A stretch of DNA of 64,000 nt from Carnegiea gigantea. Lineage: Eukaryota; Streptophyta; Magnoliopsida; Caryophyllales; Cactaceae. The position numbers and the translations under genes were made by a program. The notes under the pieces are model-generated. The model saw only the letters and a list, made by a program, of their open reading frames with translations. It was not told the origin of the DNA and searched no databases. Positions 1 through 10,420 of the stretch are shown piece by piece (position 1 is the first letter of the stretch; every line of letters begins with the position of its first letter). The stretch lies in assembly GCA_029747015.1 (NCBI GenBank), contig JAKOGI010002288.1, forward strand, positions 59,537 to 123,536, given 5' to 3'.

Positions 1-428
1 CCCTTGCTAGAAAGATTAGGAAGTCAGCTTTCACATGGCTTAAGTTGGCAGTAATTTGGAGCTACCGTTCTTGAGATATAGGCCCAAAGGTGCAGCATGT
101 GCAGGCTAGGGTAGTTTCTGCAGCATCTAGAAAATGGCTCCAATTGACTTATTACCTAGTGACCTAACCTAGAACTCTTTATATATCCTTAAATCTAACA
201 TATTAAGGGTTCCAAAAAGTAGATTTTCAGCCCCTTAAATCCACATTAAGCTTGGGTAATCAAGCTTGCAAAATCGGGCTAAATTCTTGCCGAACTAGAC
301 AGCATGTGCAACGCATGATTAGTGACTTCTTGGACCATGGCATGAACCTCCTTGACCTCCTTGGTGATTGTAGAGTCCCCTAGGCTTGTGGGTTGGTCTT
401 CAATCGGTTCCAAGACTGGTCCCCATCA
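1..428 (-). repeat. 3' LTR of gypsy element G (partial, cut by window start)
   Basis: This stretch aligns along its whole length with 5557-5986, as two copies of one LTR. Both inner or outer ends read CCCCATCA on the plus strand, so the LTR begins TGATGGGG on the minus strand. By comparison with the other copy, about 553 bp of this LTR lie outside the window. The two copies differ at many positions, so the insertion is not recent. The target-site duplication on this side cannot be seen. Confidence 0.9.
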
Positions 429-1480
429 TACTCCCTAAATTGGTTGGAGTTTGACCTTAAACTCAGAAATTGATCATCTTCATCATAATATGGACTAAGG
501 TCAGCCACACTAAAGGTGGTCGAGACTCCATACTCTCTCAGTAGGTCGATCTTGTAAGCATTAGGACCAATCTTCTCAATGATCTCAAATAGACCATCCG
601 ACCTTGGCATGAGCTTGGATTTGCGCTTGCTAGGGAATCTCTCTTTCCTCAAATGAATCCTAACCAAGTCTCTCGATTGAAATTGAGCATCTTTCCTATG
701 CTTGTTGGCTTGTTGCTTGGCTTGCTCATTAGACTTCTCAATTCTTTTCCTAATCTTGGTGTGTAGCTCTTGGATCTCTTTTGCTCTTTTCTCGGCCTCC
801 TAACTAAACTTGGTAGGATTGGGGATTGGAATAAGGTCCAATGGCATCCGAGGGTTGTACCCATACACCACTTGGAACGGGGGAAACTTGGTTGCCTTGC
901 TTGGAGCTCGGTTGAGGGCGAATTCCGCATGAGGAAGCAACTCATCCCACCCTTTGATGCTTTTCTTGACTAGAACTCTAAGCAAAGTGCCCAAAGTCCT
1001 ATTAATCACTTCGATTTGACCGTCAGTTTGGGGGTGGCATGTAGTGCTAAACTTGAGGTGAGTGGCAAACTTTCTCCATAAGGTAAGCCAAAAGTGACTC
1101 AGGAACTTGGTGTCCCTATCCGACACCATGCTTCTTGGAATTCCATGGAGATGAACGATCTCCTTGAAGTAGAGGTTGGCAATGAAGGAAGCATCATTGG
1201 TGGTATGGCATGCTATGAAATATGCCATTTTTGAGAATCGGTCCGCCACTACGAGGATTGAATCTTTGTGCCTTTAGGTTCTTGGCAAACCTGTGATGAA
1301 GTTTAAGCTTACATCCTCCCAAGGACCTTGAGGAATGGGGAGAGGAGTGTAAAGGGCTTGGGGCCATGAGTGACTCTTGGTTTGTTGGCAAGTAGAACAC
1401 CTTCTTACATAATGCTCTACATCCTTGGACATGCTTGGCTAATAGTAGTGTTCCTTGAGTATGGAACAAATCTTCTTAAT
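380..1480 (-). pseudogene. Integrase domain of element G pol
   Basis: The minus-strand reading 1249-800 gives the integrase core. It has [15 protein letters not shown] sequence, SDRDTKF with the second catalytic Asp, and [13 protein letters not shown] with the catalytic Glu, followed by [11 protein letters not shown] and [11 protein letters not shown]. The zinc-finger part upstream (about 1480-1260) is in another frame and carries a stop. After a stop near 797 the C-terminal part resumes at 667, with the GPNAYKIDL module and VADLSPYY. This last frame runs 48 bp into the 3' LTR before its stop at 380. In a working element the protein would join element cDNA to host DNA. Here it is broken by at least one frame change and several stops. 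Confidence 0.9.
429..442 (-). other. Polypurine tract of element G
   Basis: The minus strand reads AATTTAGGGAGTA directly before the LTR start TGATGGGG. A purine-rich run abutting the 3' LTR primes plus-strand DNA synthesis in LTR retrotransposons. Confidence 0.7.
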
Positions 1481-1521
1481 GCCAAAGTGCCCGGCCAAAG
1501 CCTTGCCATGAAGCTCTTGAA

Positions 1522-3180
1522 TTAAAAGCTCTCTAAATCCACACTTAGGTATGCAAAGTTGTGTTTCTTTGAAAAGAAACCCATTATCCAAGTGAAACAA
1601 ACCGTGAGCATGATCGGTGCACTTCTCATATATCTCCTTGAAATCTTCATCTTAGGCATACAACCCCTCAATGATCTCAAAACTAAGGAATTTGGACTCC
1701 AATGTAGAGAGTAAGAGGTGCCTTCTTGATAAAGCATCTTCCCCTTTGTTGAGTTACTTGACTTGAGGTGGATCACAAAATGAAAGGCTTGTAAGTACTC
1801 TACCCACTTGACATCCCTTGGGTTGAGCTTGTGTTGCCCTAGTATGAACTTAAGAGCTTCAAGATCCAAATGAAGAATGAATTCTCCTCCCACCAAGTAG
1901 TGCCTCCAATGCTCCAAAGCTCTCACAATTGCATAGAACTCCTTGTCATAAGTGGAGTACTTCCTCTTTGCATCATTAAGCTTTTCACTAAAGAAAGCTA
2001 TAGGCCTTTTCTCTTAAGGTAGGACTGCCCCTATCCCCACAACGGAAGCATCACATTCCACTTCAAATACTTTGGAGAAGTTTAGAAGGGCAAGAACGGG
2101 TGCACTAGTAAGCTTACACTTGATTTCTTCAAAGGCCCTTTGAGCTTGCTTGGTCCATTCAAACCTTTTGGCCTTGAGCACCTCGTTCATGGGGGCAACA
2201 ATGGTGCTAAAATCTCTCATGATCCTTCTATAAAAAGAGGCTAAACCATGACAACTTCAAACTTGTTGGATGGAGGTAGGAATGGGCCACTCATGGATGG
2301 CCTTAACTTTGCTTTCATCCACATGAATCCCTTGGGCCAAAATAACATAGCCCAAAAATATGACTTGAGAAGTGAAAAAGTGACACTTCTCCAAGTTCCC
2401 ATAGAGCTCTTCTTGAGCTAGGATACTCAAGACTTGATGTAGATGGTTGACATACTCTTCTTCACTCTTGCTATACACCAATATGTCATCAAAGTAGACA
2501 ACAACGAACTTGTCAAGAAGGGGCTTTAGAACTTGGTCCACAAGCCTCATGAAGGCGCTTGGTGCATTGGTCCACTCGAATGGCATTACAGGCCATTCAT
2601 AGAGACCTCCTTTAGTCTTAAAGGCCGTCTTCCATTCATCTCCTTCATAAATCTGAATTTGATAGTAGCCACTTCTAAGATCAATCTTGGAGAAGATGGT
2701 GGCTTCATGAAGCTCATCTAGGAGATCCTCCAATCGTGAAATAGGATAGCGATACTTGATGGTGATTTTGTTGATCACTCTACTATCCATACACATTCTC
2801 ATTGACCCATCTTTCTTAGGAACAAGCAAGGCCGGCATGACACATAGGCTAAGGCTTTCACAGATCAAGCCTTTAGTAAGAAGCTCATCCACTTTTCGTT
2901 GCACTTCTTGAGTTTCTTGTGGGTTCATTCGGTAGGCCGGCTTGTTTGGAAGAGTGGCACCAGGAATAAGGTTAATTTTGTGTTGTATGGATCTTTTGGG
3001 GGGGAGGCCATGGGGAACCCTACTTGGGAAGACATGTTCAAAGGCTTTAAGGAGAGGGGTAAGCAAAGGATGGGAAGAATCCTTAGCTTCGGCCGGTTCA
3101 TAGCCAAGTAAAATCCAATCCTTGAAATCATCATATTCATAGAGTTGGGAATGGAGAAGGGTGGTGCGAAAGACATCCAT
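1522..3180 (-). pseudogene. Reverse transcriptase and RNase H of element G
   Basis: The minus-strand frame 3180-2257 is a nearly complete RT. It contains LVPKKDGSMRMCMDSR, the palm IDLRSGYYQIQI and the catalytic VVYFDDILVYSKS with both aspartates intact. MPFGLTNAPS is changed to MPFEWTNAPS. It stops at about 2257 and RNase H continues at 2220-2014 ([16 protein letters not shown], first Asp kept). A further segment lies at 1926-1522 (RALEHWRHYL, KFILGQHKLNPR), which runs out of frame at its end. The product would copy element RNA into cDNA and degrade the RNA. The RT region is the best preserved of this element. Confidence 0.93.
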
Positions 3181-3204
3181 ACTAGAAGTGTCTTGAGTCT
3201 TTCT

Positions 3205-3567
3205 TTATGAGGTGGGTTTGAGAGGGGTGAGGGTGATTTTCTTATGTTCTTTGGTCAATGTGTAAGTGTTCAACCGACCATCATGCATCACACTTCTATC
3301 AAACAACCATGGACGTCCTAAGGGGACATGACAAGCATCCATGGGCACAATATCAAACCAAATCTCATCCTTATAATTCTTGCTAATTGAAAAGCTAAGT
3401 AAACAACGAGAACAGATTTGCAAACCTTTACCTTGATTGATCCATTGGATGGTGTAAGGGCTTGGGTGTGGAGAGACCGAAAGCTTGGGCTTCTCTACAA
3501 GAGTTTTGGAAGCAACATTGGCACAACTTCTTTCATTAATAATGAGAGAGCAAACCTTCCCTTTCAT
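3205..3567 (-). pseudogene. Aspartic protease of element G
   Basis: This minus-strand frame of 120 codons matches the retropepsin-like region of plant gypsy polyproteins. It includes the substrate-side SCANVASKTLVEK segment and the typical MDACHVPLGRPWLFDR and LNTYTLTKEHKKITLTPLKP segments. The active-site triad expected as Asp-Gly-Gly reads Asn-Glu-Arg (LIINERSCAN). The catalytic Asp is therefore replaced by Asn and the enzyme would be dead. It lies between gag and RT. Confidence 0.85.
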
Positions 3568-3769
3568 GGTACACCAGGTGTGGAAGATGTTCTCCCCTTA
3601 CTCCATGTCATTTTGGGAAGCAAGACCACTCAAGGCTCTTCTTATCACAAGCATCTCTCCTTCATCGGGACCTTCTTCAACTTCTTCAAGGGCTTTGGTC
3701 ATGAGAAGCTCCTTTTCTCTTTCATCATTCTCATCTTCTAGCTCCTCGCAAGAAGCTTGATACTCAGCT

Positions 3770-4648
3770 AAAGTGACAAATCTTTTGTTGGGACACTCGG
3801 AAGCAAAGTGTCCAAGACCTTGGTAACAAAAACACCTCTTCTTATCACCGAGTTTTGGAGGGCGTTTATGGGGGATTGGGTGGAGAGGGTCTCGGATTTG
3901 TGTTTGGGGTATATTTAGGATGGTTGTAGGAGAGCTTTTGGAATGGGTAAGGACAAGGATTAGGCTTGGAAGCCATGCCCTTGCCCTTGACTCTCTTTTG
4001 TAGCTCCACTTTGTGAGCTAGGACACTAAGCTCATCTAGAGAGGTATAAGGGTGGAGTTCAACCACATGAGCAATTTCTTCATTCAAGCCACTTAAGTAT
4101 CTAATCAAAGTTTGAGATTCATCCTCCTTCAAATCACATTTCAAAAACAATTGCTTAAACTCTCTATTGTATTCTTCTACACTCTTAGACCCTTGTTTGA
4201 GGTGGTGGAGTTTAAGGAAGTTGTCTTGCAAGTAGTGAGGGGCTAGAAATTTGGACTTAAGTTTGGACTTCATTTTCTCCCAAGTCGAAGACTCTCTCAA
4301 CTTACTTGTAACCAATCCAAGAATACATTCGGATCAAGTTGACCTTCAAATTCGGGGATGTCTACCTTGAAGTCACTGTAGCTTCGGTCATGAGGCCTAT
4401 AATGCCTCCTTGATCTTCTTGCATACACATCCTCATCGTAATCACCAAGGGAATTGCTTTCTTCATTATCTTTGAAGCATTCAAATCCACTTGCTTGCTA
4501 GTACTTCTTATGCTCCTCAAGTTGCCTCTCTTCTCTTACATCATTTGACCAAGTTGAGATAGCAAGTACTTGACTTGGGCTTCTAATTTGGCCTTCTCTC
4601 TAAGGGCTTGCTCGGCCACTTACTCGGGAGTAAGGCTTGCAGACATAA
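3770..4648 (-). pseudogene. gag with degenerate zinc knuckle, element G
   Basis: The minus-strand start at 4648 reads MSASLTPE followed by an in-frame stop and then coiled-coil-like text (LREKAKLEAQVKYLLSQL). The retrotransposon gag domain is in frame at 4315-3866, with LKSKFLAPHYLQDNFLKLHHLKQGSKSVEEY-like text and the LNEEIAHVVELHPYTSL segment. Near 3837-3790 a CCHC knuckle reads CFCYQGLGHFASEC, with the second Cys displaced and a Tyr where Cys is expected. gag would form the particle and bind element RNA. Two or more stops break it. Confidence 0.85.
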
Positions 4649-4990
4649 TGGCTTTGGAGTGAGGACTTATAGTTTTAGGACGGGGAGGGGGTGGCATGGT
4701 CGTGCGAGGTGGCACGGTGTGGGCGGGCTCGGTGGTAGAAGGTGAATTTTAGGTGCTGGAATGAGGCACAATCGTGCTTATGGGCACAGGCTGGCCGTGC
4801 TCAGCTGCTACAATGGTAAGAGGTGTACTGGGAGATGGCACGGTCGTGCCACTATAGCACGGGGTGGCCGTGCTATTTCTATGGTTAGACACTGTTGGGA
4901 AGTTGTGAAGGAACGTGTTTGGGCTGTTTTGTGGGTTTTGTGTTTGGGATGTGTTTGGGGGATGGAAGCTTGATCAAGAGGGTAGCCTAA
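4649..4990 (-). other. Leader between PBS and gag, with GGCACG/CGTGCC palindromes
   Basis: No ORF is supported here. The stretch is GC-richer than its surroundings and carries repeated GGCACGG and CGTGCC words. One perfect palindrome, GGCACGGTCGTGCC-like, lies near 4834-4851, and GCACGGGGTGGCCGTGC lies near 4857-4874. A short plus-strand ORF (4761-4973) is an antisense shadow. Confidence 0.6.
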
Positions 4991-5002
4991 GCTCTGATAC
5001 TA
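4991..5002 (-). other. Primer-binding site of element G (tRNA-Met type)
   Basis: The minus strand reads TAGTATCAGAGC two bases inside the 5' LTR. This differs at one base from TGGTATCAGAGC, the complement of plant initiator tRNA-Met used by many plant gypsy and copia elements. Confidence 0.85.
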
Positions 5003-5004
5003 CT

Positions 5005-5986
5005 TGATGTATTCTAGCTTCACTAATACAAGAGTTACAAAAGGGAATCAAGAATGTATTTGGGTAAAAAGGAGAAAAGTAGAATCAACATAACCAAGAA
5101 CCAGGAGAGAACACAAGTGGACTAGCAAGGGTGATTGGAAGACCCACCTTGATTTGCATACTTGGGCAATCTTCTTTCTTCAACTAAGTTACAGAAATGA
5201 ATCACCTTCTTAGTTGAATGAAGAAGACCTAGAGACCCATTTGAGGTTGCCACACTCAAGATATAACACTAGGAATTTTTGAGAGAGAATGGAGAGAGTT
5301 TTTATAACTCAAAGTTTGAATTCATTCAAGTGTGTTTCTTTACAATCTAAGGCCTCCCTTATATAATAAAAGCCTTTAACAAGCTGCAAGAGAGGGGGAA
5401 AAGGGGGCTATATACGTTCCTAAAGCAAGAGGGAACCAAAAAGTAATAATAAAAGCTGAAAAGTGCTTTATGCTTCTCGTTAGCACTTTTCAGTTTACAA
5501 TTATCAACTTCAAACAGCTATATCTCCTAGGTTTCTTACTCAAATTGGGTGAAACAGCCCTTGCTAAAAAGCTTAGGAAGTCAGATTTCACATGGCTGAA
5601 TTTTGCAGAAATTTGGAGCTACCGTTTGGGAGACATAGGTCAAAAGGTGCCGCATGTGCAAGCTAAGATGGCTTCTACAACATCTGAAAAATGGCTCCAA
5701 TTGACTCATTACCTAGTAACCTAACCTAGAACTCTTTATATGTCCTTAAAGCTGACATATAAAGGGTTCTAAAAAGTAGGTTTGCAGCCTCTTAAGTCCA
5801 CATTAAGCTTGGATAGTCAAGCTTGCAAAATCAGGCCAAATTCTGGCTAAACTGGGCAACATATGCAACGCATGGTTGGTGACTTCTTGGACCATGGCAT
5901 GAACCTTGTTGACCTCCTTGGTGCTTGTAGAGTCCCCTAGACTTTTGGGTTGGTCTTCAATTGGTTCCAAAGGATGGTCCCCATCA
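5005..5986 (-). repeat. 5' LTR of element G, complete, 982 bp
   Basis: Its right part (5557-5986) repeats 1-428. On the minus strand it begins TGATGGGG and ends ACATCA. A TATA-like TTATTATATAAGG lies near 5358-5371 in the minus sense and could mark the start of the R region. The base run following on the plus side is CTTGC (5987-5991), a candidate target duplication whose partner is outside the window. Confidence 0.9.
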
Positions 5987-6951
5987 CTTGCCCTCCTCTT
6001 CTTTTTTTTTTTTTTCATTAGATGGTAATATAATATAATTATAATGTATAATATAATGGCAAAGGGAAAATTAAACTTGAAATCTAACATATTTAAGACA
6101 TCAGGTTTAATAACTAAGCTAAAACCTCATTAATAGAAGTACTGCTAGCTTTGCTGCCTTTAACTTTTTATTAAAACTGATATGATTTTGCTAATGATCA
6201 AATAACAGATAAGATTAACAAATTTAGTAACACTCAACAATAAATATCCATGTTAAATATGATAAATATTTCAACATTAAGAAATTAAAATTACATATGG
6301 CGGCGATTAAATGTTTTCAAAATTACCTTTTTATAAAAGGCAATTATCTTATCAAAGTAAGCAAAGAAAATCCCAACATCAAAAATCCACTACTCCACCA
6401 CTCTTCTGAACTTACACCGGTGCCGAGGCACGACCACCATAACTGTCTATCGCCTAACCAGTAAACAGCACTAGCACCACATATTACCACCTATGTCTAG
6501 TTGTCCACGGCAAACCATTTGTACAGCAGCTCCAGCAAAGCTTCTCGACACACATGGTAAATTAAACCCAAATCCTAAAATTGAAGAATTTGGCCATTAA
6601 AAAGCCTGCAACTTCCTCAACTCTGAACTTGAATTCTCTCTCAGATCCTCATTAGAAGGAACTCAATTTCTTTCTTCCACTGCCATTTGAGTAAGAGGAA
6701 ACATGAATAATCAAATCTGGAGTTTCCATAGAATATGGGTTGTAGGGAGTCCGGCTGCGATGATGGTTGTGCCACTCATTGGAACCAACAAATTTCGCTG
6801 AGCAATGTTCGTCCCAGTGTTGACGTACGTTGCTCCGTCTGTCAAGGTTGTTGGGAATATGTGTACGTGAGACATCCACTCATACCAAGAGTTAAAAAAA
6901 TAAGTGGAGATAGAACTAGATGAGATGGGAGTAATCGGAATTAACCGCAAA
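5987..6951. other. Unassigned non-coding stretch
   Basis: It begins with a poly(T) run at 6002-6015 next to the LTR. The rest is A/T-rich with no supported gene. Two overlapping minus-strand ORFs (6950-6711 and 6879-6652, 79 and 75 codons) have no recognised domain and are not called as genes. Confidence 0.5.
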
Positions 6952-7801
6952 TAGAGACGTCAGTTACATATGAATTCGAGCAGCTCCGATTCGATCTGAA
7001 GAAAAATTACTCGATTCAAATTTGAAAGAAAAAAATTGGAGTCCGAGCTTGACAAAATAATTCGAAACCAAGTAGGATTCAGATTGGATTCGAAGTAAAA
7101 CCAAAATTCGATTCGATTTTTTAATTTGATCCGACTAATTTTTTAAATATTTAAAATTAAAAATTTGTAGAACTAAAAAATCTAACTGCCCCCGTTGCTT
7201 TCCAAATATGATTTTTAAATTTAATTTTTTTTGTCAGCATGTTCTTTTTATTTTTAATGGGTAAAGGTCGAAACCTTAAGAGACTCCCTACCCACTCCAA
7301 TTAGCTGCCCCTCTCCAGTCCCCTTAATGTCTTGAGTTCTCATCTCGACAATCCTTACTAGCTGTCATCTCATTCAATGCTCTCTGCCTCTCCATTTGCT
7401 CGATCATTAGCCACACATCGCTGCCCTCAACCATATTACCAACCCTTTCTCCTTATCGACCGTTAACAGCAGCCTATGGAATATGAAATATATATGTTCT
7501 TTTATTTCTCATTTAATTTAAATGCTTGAAGATTTGGTTAGAATGTTAGACGTCGCATTGACAGCTGGATGAAATAAAATTGAATGAAACAATAGATCAA
7601 AATTATTCAGGACAAAAGGAATCATTCTGGATCAGATTAAATCTAACTTCGATCTGATCTGACTCGGATCGGATTTGGTGATTCCCCTTCGATCCGTCGG
7701 ATCGGATTCAGATCGAATTTTCAGATCCGAATTTAATTGGATTCAGATTTGGATTTAGATGTTCCAACATCCGATTCAAGTCCAATCTGTTGACATCCCT
7801 A
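6952..7801. mobile_element. Non-autonomous hAT-like element (850 bp)
   Basis: The ends form imperfect inverted repeats: TAGAGACGTCAG on the left and TAGGGATGTCAA on the right (minus strand). Both are close to the Ac-type TAGGGATG start. The flanks ACCGCAAA and ACTGCGAC match at 5 of 8 positions, fitting an aged 8-bp target duplication. Subterminal arrays of GATTCGAT and GATCCGAT words on both sides resemble the subterminal transposase-binding repeats of hAT elements. No transposase ORF is present. Confidence 0.75.
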
Positions 7802-8255
7802 ACTGCGACTGTACTGAGGGTGCTTTAGGAAAACACAAAGGGGGTGTTTGGTAGGAATAGCGTTTTGGGATAAAAAAGCTGTTTGAGATAGATTTTAGCT
7901 GCTTTGACCAAGGCAAATAATTAAATAAGTGCTTGGTAAACAATTGTGTGAAAATGCTTTTTGGGCATAAATAACTGTTTTTAAAACATATTACTTCCAT
8001 TAGCCTTTTCAAAAGAATGTTTTGATAAAATGACACATTTGTCTAAGAGTTTAAAAAAGTCACACTACATATCATTAAATGATATTCATAGAATATTGCC
8101 TTCATGAAATAGAAAGAGTATCACGTACTATAAAGTATTGTTTGAAGGCATATATCGATATTATTTGAACCTAGTCAGATATTAAGGAATAATAAAAGTA
8201 GGGGTCTTTTCTTTATTTTTTTATTTGTTTTGGAGCAAAAACAAACCATTGAAAC
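7802..8255. other. Spacer; possible one-sided MITE end
   Basis: No gene is seen. At 7832-7850 the sequence GGGGGTGTTTGGTAGGAAT resembles the start of plant TIR elements of the GGGTGTTTGG kind. No matching inverted end was found nearby, so it is left unassigned. Confidence 0.35.
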
Positions 8256-9644
8256 CAGACATGGCAAAACTGACCCGAGACCCGAAACTCGAACCGAACG
8301 ACCTAGATCCATACCCAAACCGACACCTGAAATGGGATGAACTAAGTTGGATCCGAACACCTAGAAGTAAATTGATCCATAACCGAATGAAACCCAAATT
8401 ATAACATGACCTGAAATGATCCACACCCGAAATGATCCGATCTAACTCAAACCTAATCCATAGTGACCTGATCCAAAGTGAACCAAAAATGGACAACCCA
8501 AACCCGAACCGAACCGTACCCGATTTAAAACCGATCTGATTCTTACCCGAATCAATTTTACCCGAGTAAGTAGTAACTTTTTTTGGATTTTAGTCTTTTT
8601 TGTTTTAGCGGTAATTTTGAATTTTTCAAACTTAATTATTTGAGTTTAGATGGGAAAAGAAAAACAACTTATGAGGAAATTTTACAAATGAAATCAATTG
8701 AAAACTTAAGAGGAAAAAATAAAATAGTTGATAGTTTTAAATTTTTAATTTGATAGATATGTAGTAGAAATATAAGAGAAAAAATATTTTGTCAATAGGA
8801 ATTAAGAAAAGATAAGTATAATCAACTATTTATTAAACTTATTAGGATCTACCAATCCTATTTCACTATTTGATTCACTTAACGACTTAATGAAATGCAC
8901 ACTATGATTATAAATTTATAATATCATTTTGTGACTACTGTCAAAAATTCCGCACTATTGATCTATAATTCTAAATCATCTTTATAACATATTTAATTTT
9001 ACAAAATCATATTCAAGAATGTGTGGTTGCATATGATCTCATAATAATGTGATTCATTTGAATTTTGGACAATTAAATTCCAAGTCTCGAATTTCGCTAA
9101 CGAGCATTCACAATCACATAAATGTAATGCCAATTGGCACATATTCATATATTGTCGTTGCTTTTTAGTTTTCACTCATTGAGGATATGCAGATCAAGTT
9201 GTTAATCTCACAAAGATACATATTTGAATTTTGATGTGTGATCACTTAACGAGCTATCAAGGAACATTCATTTTATTACTGAAAATGTCGACTTGAACCA
9301 ACTTACTTTCATTTACCAACTCCAAATCTGATGAACGTGAAGTTACAAACCAACACCAGGCTTTAAATAAAAATTTCATTATTTTGTTTCTTTTTTTAAT
9401 TTTCAAGGCATATTTTGGTATTGGGGCTCACAAATGAGACCATTGACAAATGATTTGCGCTAGTTTGGTCTACTTATTTTGTCATCACATGAACTCAATT
9501 GAGATGCTTGAAACTTGGCTTAATGACACGTAATCTTTTGGATAATGGTACAACACATTTGACATATGGTTAGGGATGGGCTGTATACTTGTATTTGTAA
9601 TTTACCAACTTTCTTAGTAAATTTAGAACTAACCCCATATAATT

Positions 9645-9706
<62 letters not shown>

Positions 9707-10216
9707 TTAACCTATGAATTAAAAGATGAATATAGAGTAAATGGGTTTGTCTAATTAAACGATTTTTATATTTTAAATACAATTTAAGAGCAAAGAACAA
9801 AAGATGGTTGCATTGAATAATATACTAATTCGAACCCGACTTGATTTATACCCGATTCGATTTACATATGACCCAGACATTGAACTGACACCTGCCCGAC
9901 CCAAATTATGCTTGACCTATAACCGATCCGAACCGGACTACTGTAGATAACTCGAAACAAACCTAACCTGAATTCCACCCGAATCGAACCCTTACCGACC
10001 CGAACATAGTACACGTAAGTGACTCGAACCCGAACATCACCCGAACCGAAATGAACCCGACCCGAACATGGTTAACCCGTAAATGACCCAAATTCGAACT
10101 TCACCAGAACTGAACCCGAACCCGACCCGAACATAGTTGACCCGAAAGTGACCCGAGCTGAACTAAGACCGGACCCGGACCCGTACCCGACTCGAATTAC
10201 CTATTTGTCAGGTCTA
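8256..10216. mobile_element. Non-autonomous hAT-like element (1,961 bp)
   Basis: The left end CAGACATGGCAAA and the right end TAGACCTGACAAA (minus strand) are inverted repeats. They are bounded by ATTGAAAC and ATTGAAGC, an 8-bp target duplication with one transition. Long subterminal arrays of ACCCGA and CCGAACC words run inward from both ends (8270-8560 and 9830-10200), as in Ac-like hATs. The centre is A/T-rich and non-coding with an (AT)n tract. No transposase frame is left. Confidence 0.88.
9649..9704. repeat. (AT)n microsatellite, 56 bp
   Basis: An uninterrupted AT dinucleotide run inside the hAT element. Translations across it give artefactual YIYI and IYIY ORFs on both strands. Confidence 0.97.
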
Positions 10217-10381
10217 ATTGAAGCTGTATTGTCTCTTTTGTTGTTTACATTTTTTTAGCCAAGTAGTGTATTTTTTGGTGTAAATTTTCTATGAATGTTT
10301 GATATTTGTAATTTAGATTATTCGGTCCCACTTTCGATTACATAGACAATGAGCTTTAGATTGATGTAAGTAAATAGCAAA
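10217..10381. other. Spacer between hAT and LINE
   Basis: A 165-bp A/T-rich stretch without coding signal. Confidence 0.5.
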
Positions 10382-10398
10382 ATTTGATATTATGTTTT
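10382..10398. repeat. LINE target-site duplication, left copy
   Basis: ATTTGATATTATGTTTT here is repeated exactly at 15876-15892, on the other side of the LINE. A 17-bp duplication is typical of L1-type target-primed insertion. Confidence 0.92.
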
Positions 10399-10420
10399 TT
10401 TTTTTATAGAAAGGAAGGGG

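Larger units (their letters stand above)
1..5986 (-). mobile_element. Ty3/gypsy LTR retrotransposon G (chromovirus-like), degenerate
   Basis: On the minus strand the order is 5' LTR (5005-5986), tRNA-Met primer-binding site (4991-5002), gag, zinc knuckle, aspartic protease, reverse transcriptase, RNase H, integrase, polypurine tract (429-442), 3' LTR. Protease-RT-RH-integrase is the Ty3/gypsy order. The integrase ends in a GPY/F-type module and no clear chromodomain follows. The LTR ends are TGATG and CATCA, perfect 5-bp inverted repeats. The internal domain is 4,576 bp. Stops and frameshifts break every ORF and the protease has lost its catalytic Asp, so the element is not autonomous. Clade assignment (chromovirus-related) is inferred from the PBS and protein style. 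Confidence 0.93.

Noticed and set aside
770..973. Plus-strand ORFs inside element G (770-973, 2533-2721, 2899-3111, 3418-3760)
   Set aside because: They lie antisense to recognisable pol and gag domains and are shadows.
6652..6950. Overlapping minus-strand ORFs of 75 and 79 codons
   Set aside because: No recognised domain, two frames overlap and no start context stands out. Composition alone does not support a gene.
7832..8040. MITE beginning GGGGGTGTTTGG
   Set aside because: The left end is suggestive but no inverted partner or target duplication was found.
9566..9800. ORFs with YIYIYI runs
   Set aside because: They are translations of the (AT)n microsatellite.
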